Shown here piece after piece: positions 61,903 through 64,000 of a stretch of 64,000 bases of DNA. The stretch is from Clusia tigrina. Its lineage: Eukaryota > Arthropoda > Insecta > Diptera > Clusiidae. The stretch covers positions 10,458,001-10,522,000 of the forward strand of contig OV050033.1 of assembly GCA_920105625.2 (NCBI GenBank). Reading direction: 5' to 3'. The notes under the pieces were generated by a model that searched no databases, had not been told where the DNA came from, and was given only the letters and a program-made list of their open reading frames with translations. A program made the translations under genes and the position numbers. Each line of letters begins with the position of its first letter. Within the stretch, counting starts at the first letter, position 1.

Positions 61903-62065
61903 TGATAACACCTCGCCAGTCGCCTCTGCATTCTGTGGGCCGGCTCCAATTGCAATCAAATTGCCATCAGGGTATCCTTTAATGGGCCCTTTCAAAGAAA
62001 ATTCAGAAGCCCTCACTCTGATATCTCTCGTGCTTAGCTCTCCACTGTGATCCAAATTGAACATA
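61903..62065 (-). CDS. Candidate internal exon of an unidentified minus-strand gene
   Basis: On the minus strand an acceptor-like TTTTCATAACAG precedes 62065 and a strong donor TCA/GTAAGA follows 61903. The 163 nt between are open in one frame and read MFNLDHSGELSTRDIRVRAS, then EFSLKGPIKGYPDGNLIAIG and AGPQNAEATGEVLS. Composition is unlike the surrounding AT-rich DNA (balanced, few Lys/Asn/Ile runs). I do not recognise the family. Neighbouring exons are not obvious within the window; they may be beyond either side. It could also be a fragment of an unknown mobile element. Confidence 0.35.
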
Positions 62066-62639
62066 CTGTTATGAAAATTTGTTTTTCATTTGAATCACTG
62101 AATTGTTTAAAATAAAACCAAAACATTTGTTTCGTTAGTGAGCTTTAATAAAATGTAAGCAAGGTTCATGCAAGAAAGGTTATTGTAAACAACACTTAAG
62201 AATTAGTTGATATTATTTAATTCACTACAACAGTTCAACAACTCTATTTTTACTTCTAATCAATATTATCACTGGCAGCTTCAATTGATGACTGTACTCC
62301 AGCTGTTGTTCTACGTACTGTTGCATGTGTTCTCGGCAGATATAAACCTCAAAGCAGATGTCGAAATATGTTAAGAAATGCAATATTAAAGAGGTACAAA
62401 TTGCTGGAATCCATCCTTGGAAAATCTGTTACAATGTTCATATTCGGAGTGTTGCCACGCATTCAAATTCCTACGTAACAAAGCCTGGAAGTAGAGGGTT
62501 GACCTTTAACACAAGCTCCACTTCGTTTCCAAATTCAATATCTGCAGGATAGCCTGATTGAGTGCTTGGAAGAGCTGCCATAATTAATTGCCAAAAATAT
62601 ACTTCATTTACTGGCATCATTTACAGTGATTGCAGCTTT

Positions 62640-63015
62640 AGGTAGGTAGCTAGGTAGGTAGAAGTGGTCGACCCTTTGCGAGAGTCCTCTTAGGCCAAAA
62701 TGGTCCTTTGCGATACCACAGAATCTCATTCCTTCCTCTAGGGGTCGAACCCACTGGAACTAATGAGAAAGCGTTATAGACGTTTGGTGTCAACTTCTGC
62801 TATGTTGATTAGGCTCTCGGTCCCTAAGTGGCTTCTACTTTTCCTGTATAGTGCAGGGCACGTATCAGGCAGGTTGAGTTCCTCCTCTTCGTCTCTACAG
62901 CTTCTGCCATAAGTCCTAATCTTAGTATTCTGTCATAGCTACCAAGGATGCAGTGGCCAGTGATTACCCCAACAGCCGCGCTGAGCGTACCTCTTTTGAG
63001 ATTTAAGCAGTCTTT
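62640..63015 (-). mobile_element. Non-LTR retrotransposon C-terminus and 3' end
   Basis: Minus-strand frames give LNLKRGTLSAAVGVITGHCI, LGSYDRILRLGLMAEAVETK, EEELNLPDTCPALYRKSRSH and LGTESLINIAEVDTKRL, the TGHC...CPAL...RR..LG...L..I pol C-terminus. An end with GATACCACAGAATC and CTACCTACCTAGC follows. Several frameshifts. Confidence 0.8.
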
Positions 63016-63239
63016 TAGTGCATATCCAGATCTATTGCGCTTTCTTACCCATATCTTTAGAATTAAGTTTAATTGACTTCACGACCTGGTTTATTCAAAT
63101 GGAAACTTTTCCACGTTTTCATATGAAAGCCTCGCTCTATTTAAAAGTATTTGCTTATTTTAAAGTATTTCTAATTACATCATAAATTATCATATTACTT
63201 GTATTATTATTATTATATCCTACATCATAATTCATTATG

Positions 63240-63408
63240 CGTGCCACATTTCTGGGGAATTGAGTTCTGGCAATTAAGACCTGTGACTTGAAGAGAAAGA
63301 GATACATAAATAAGCATTTCGAGCCAATGCTCTGGGCAGGATTCGTACCTGCGACCCTACGACTGTGAGACTAGCATACTTACTACTAGACCAGAAGAAG
63401 GGGCGGGT
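63240..63408 (-). mobile_element. tRNA-derived SINE, copy 5 (best preserved)
   Basis: Minus strand: TGGTCTAGTAGTAAGTATGC (A box), GTCGCAGGTACGAATCCTGC (B box), then GGCTCGAAATGCTTA, TTCTCTTCAAGTCACAGGTC and AATTGCCAGAACTCAATTCC. The order head-body equals copy 2 at 17397. The distance between A and B boxes fits a tRNA-type pol III promoter. Confidence 0.8.
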
Positions 63409-63409
63409 G

Positions 63410-64000
63410 TGTTGGTTGGTATGATCCAGTAGAGCCGACGAGCTAGTAAGATTATGACCTCCCTGCATTCCCGGCGGCTACTTGTATTTATTACAAGGTA
63501 AGTGCCCTTTAATTTTACCTCTGCGATGCTTCCGGAAGAAGTTCAACATCATTGTTCCCTCTGCAGACGCCAGGAAATTTTAATTATTGTATAGGAAGAC
63601 TAATTATGACAGCTCCAGAGTCATTTTAACAGAGTAATCATAATTTAGTTTATTGACTTTTACCGAGATAAATTGCAAGGAAGTCAAAATTGCTTCACTA
63701 TCTTTTCGCCATTTAGTATGCAAATTTATCACAGATATTCCCACTACAAACTCCCCCTTCAATGAATGAAACTCGCGGATCGCAGACTCCACTTGACAGG
63801 TGAGCGTAATATGCAGCCTCGAGGTCCTTAAAAAATAAAAAAAACCAACTACCTCCTCCATACTCTTACATTACACAATCTACGCACACATTTGCAGTCA
63901 GTCTCCTTTGCGAGTGATTCTCATACCTAAGCATTCCATCACACTAATCCTGCTAAAACATTTCAGCACACGCTGCGCTTTTAATGGCCTTATCAATACG
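63410..64000. other. Noncoding right end of the window
   Basis: A short minus-strand frame (63604-63861) has an acceptor-like TTTTTTATTTTTTAAG inside it but no recognisable motif. Nothing is firmly supported. Confidence 0.4.

Noticed and set aside
63315..63408. Functional tRNA gene on the minus strand
   Set aside because: A and B boxes are present but the stems do not pair well and the same sequence continues into a repeated non-tRNA body, as expected for a SINE.
63604..63861. 85-residue minus-strand ORF as a gene end
   Set aside because: No recognisable motif, and the acceptor-like tract inside it argues against one continuous exon. Frame choice is ambiguous.

Overview
The window is nuclear DNA of a higher dipteran fly, most likely a tephritid-type fruit fly. 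The coding genes are closest, from memory of the families, to Drosophila genes. Introns are short or moderate with GT-AG or GC-AG ends. The intergenic DNA is AT-rich and full of decayed non-LTR retrotransposons, tRNA-derived SINEs, MITEs and microsatellites. The species assignment is inference. No prokaryotic operon, CRISPR array, rRNA or convincing functional tRNA gene was seen.

Layout. 1-6140 (+): 3' two exons of a Megf8-type multi-EGF/CUB/Kelch/PSI transmembrane protein, open at the left edge, followed by an AT-rich 3' region and a decayed partial copy of its own transmembrane-coding segment at 7639-7760. 9.6-20 kb: three paralogous C2H2 zinc-finger genes (A 9633-11264 +, B 14126-15400 +, C 17817-19967 -), each built from a ~115-residue three-finger module. 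Gene C carries five modules. Its first three resemble gene B and its last two resemble gene A. 20.4-22.5 kb: three different MITE-like elements in a row, each with terminal inverted repeats and a TA or TTA target duplication. 22.7-25.5 kb: a tail-to-tail pair, Rpf1 (ribosome biogenesis, +) and Pex19 (peroxisomal membrane-protein chaperone, -, six exons, one GC-AG intron, CaaX terminus).

26-45.5 kb is a gene-poor repeat desert: at least eight non-LTR retrotransposon fragments (RT, RNase H and C-terminal Cys-rich parts, all broken), SINEs, a mariner-like MITE, purine repeats and other simple sequence. 45.8-49.9 kb (+): the pair-rule gene paired (prd), two exons. Its intron begins with a GC donor and holds an ~850 bp purine-rich minisatellite containing seven GTGAGTAGA donor-like sites. 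56.2-57.4 kb (-): a three-exon MORN-repeat radial-spoke gene (Rsph1). The right end has more retrotransposon remains, a SINE and one unassigned exon-like segment at 61903-62065 (-).

The annotated genes belong to separate pathways: cell-surface/ciliary signalling receptor, transcription factors, ribosome assembly, peroxisome biogenesis, segmentation, sperm axoneme. They do not form a single system. The most unusual content is the modular zinc-finger cluster, the dense set of non-autonomous elements beside it, and a dispersed tRNA-derived SINE family with at least five copies in the window.
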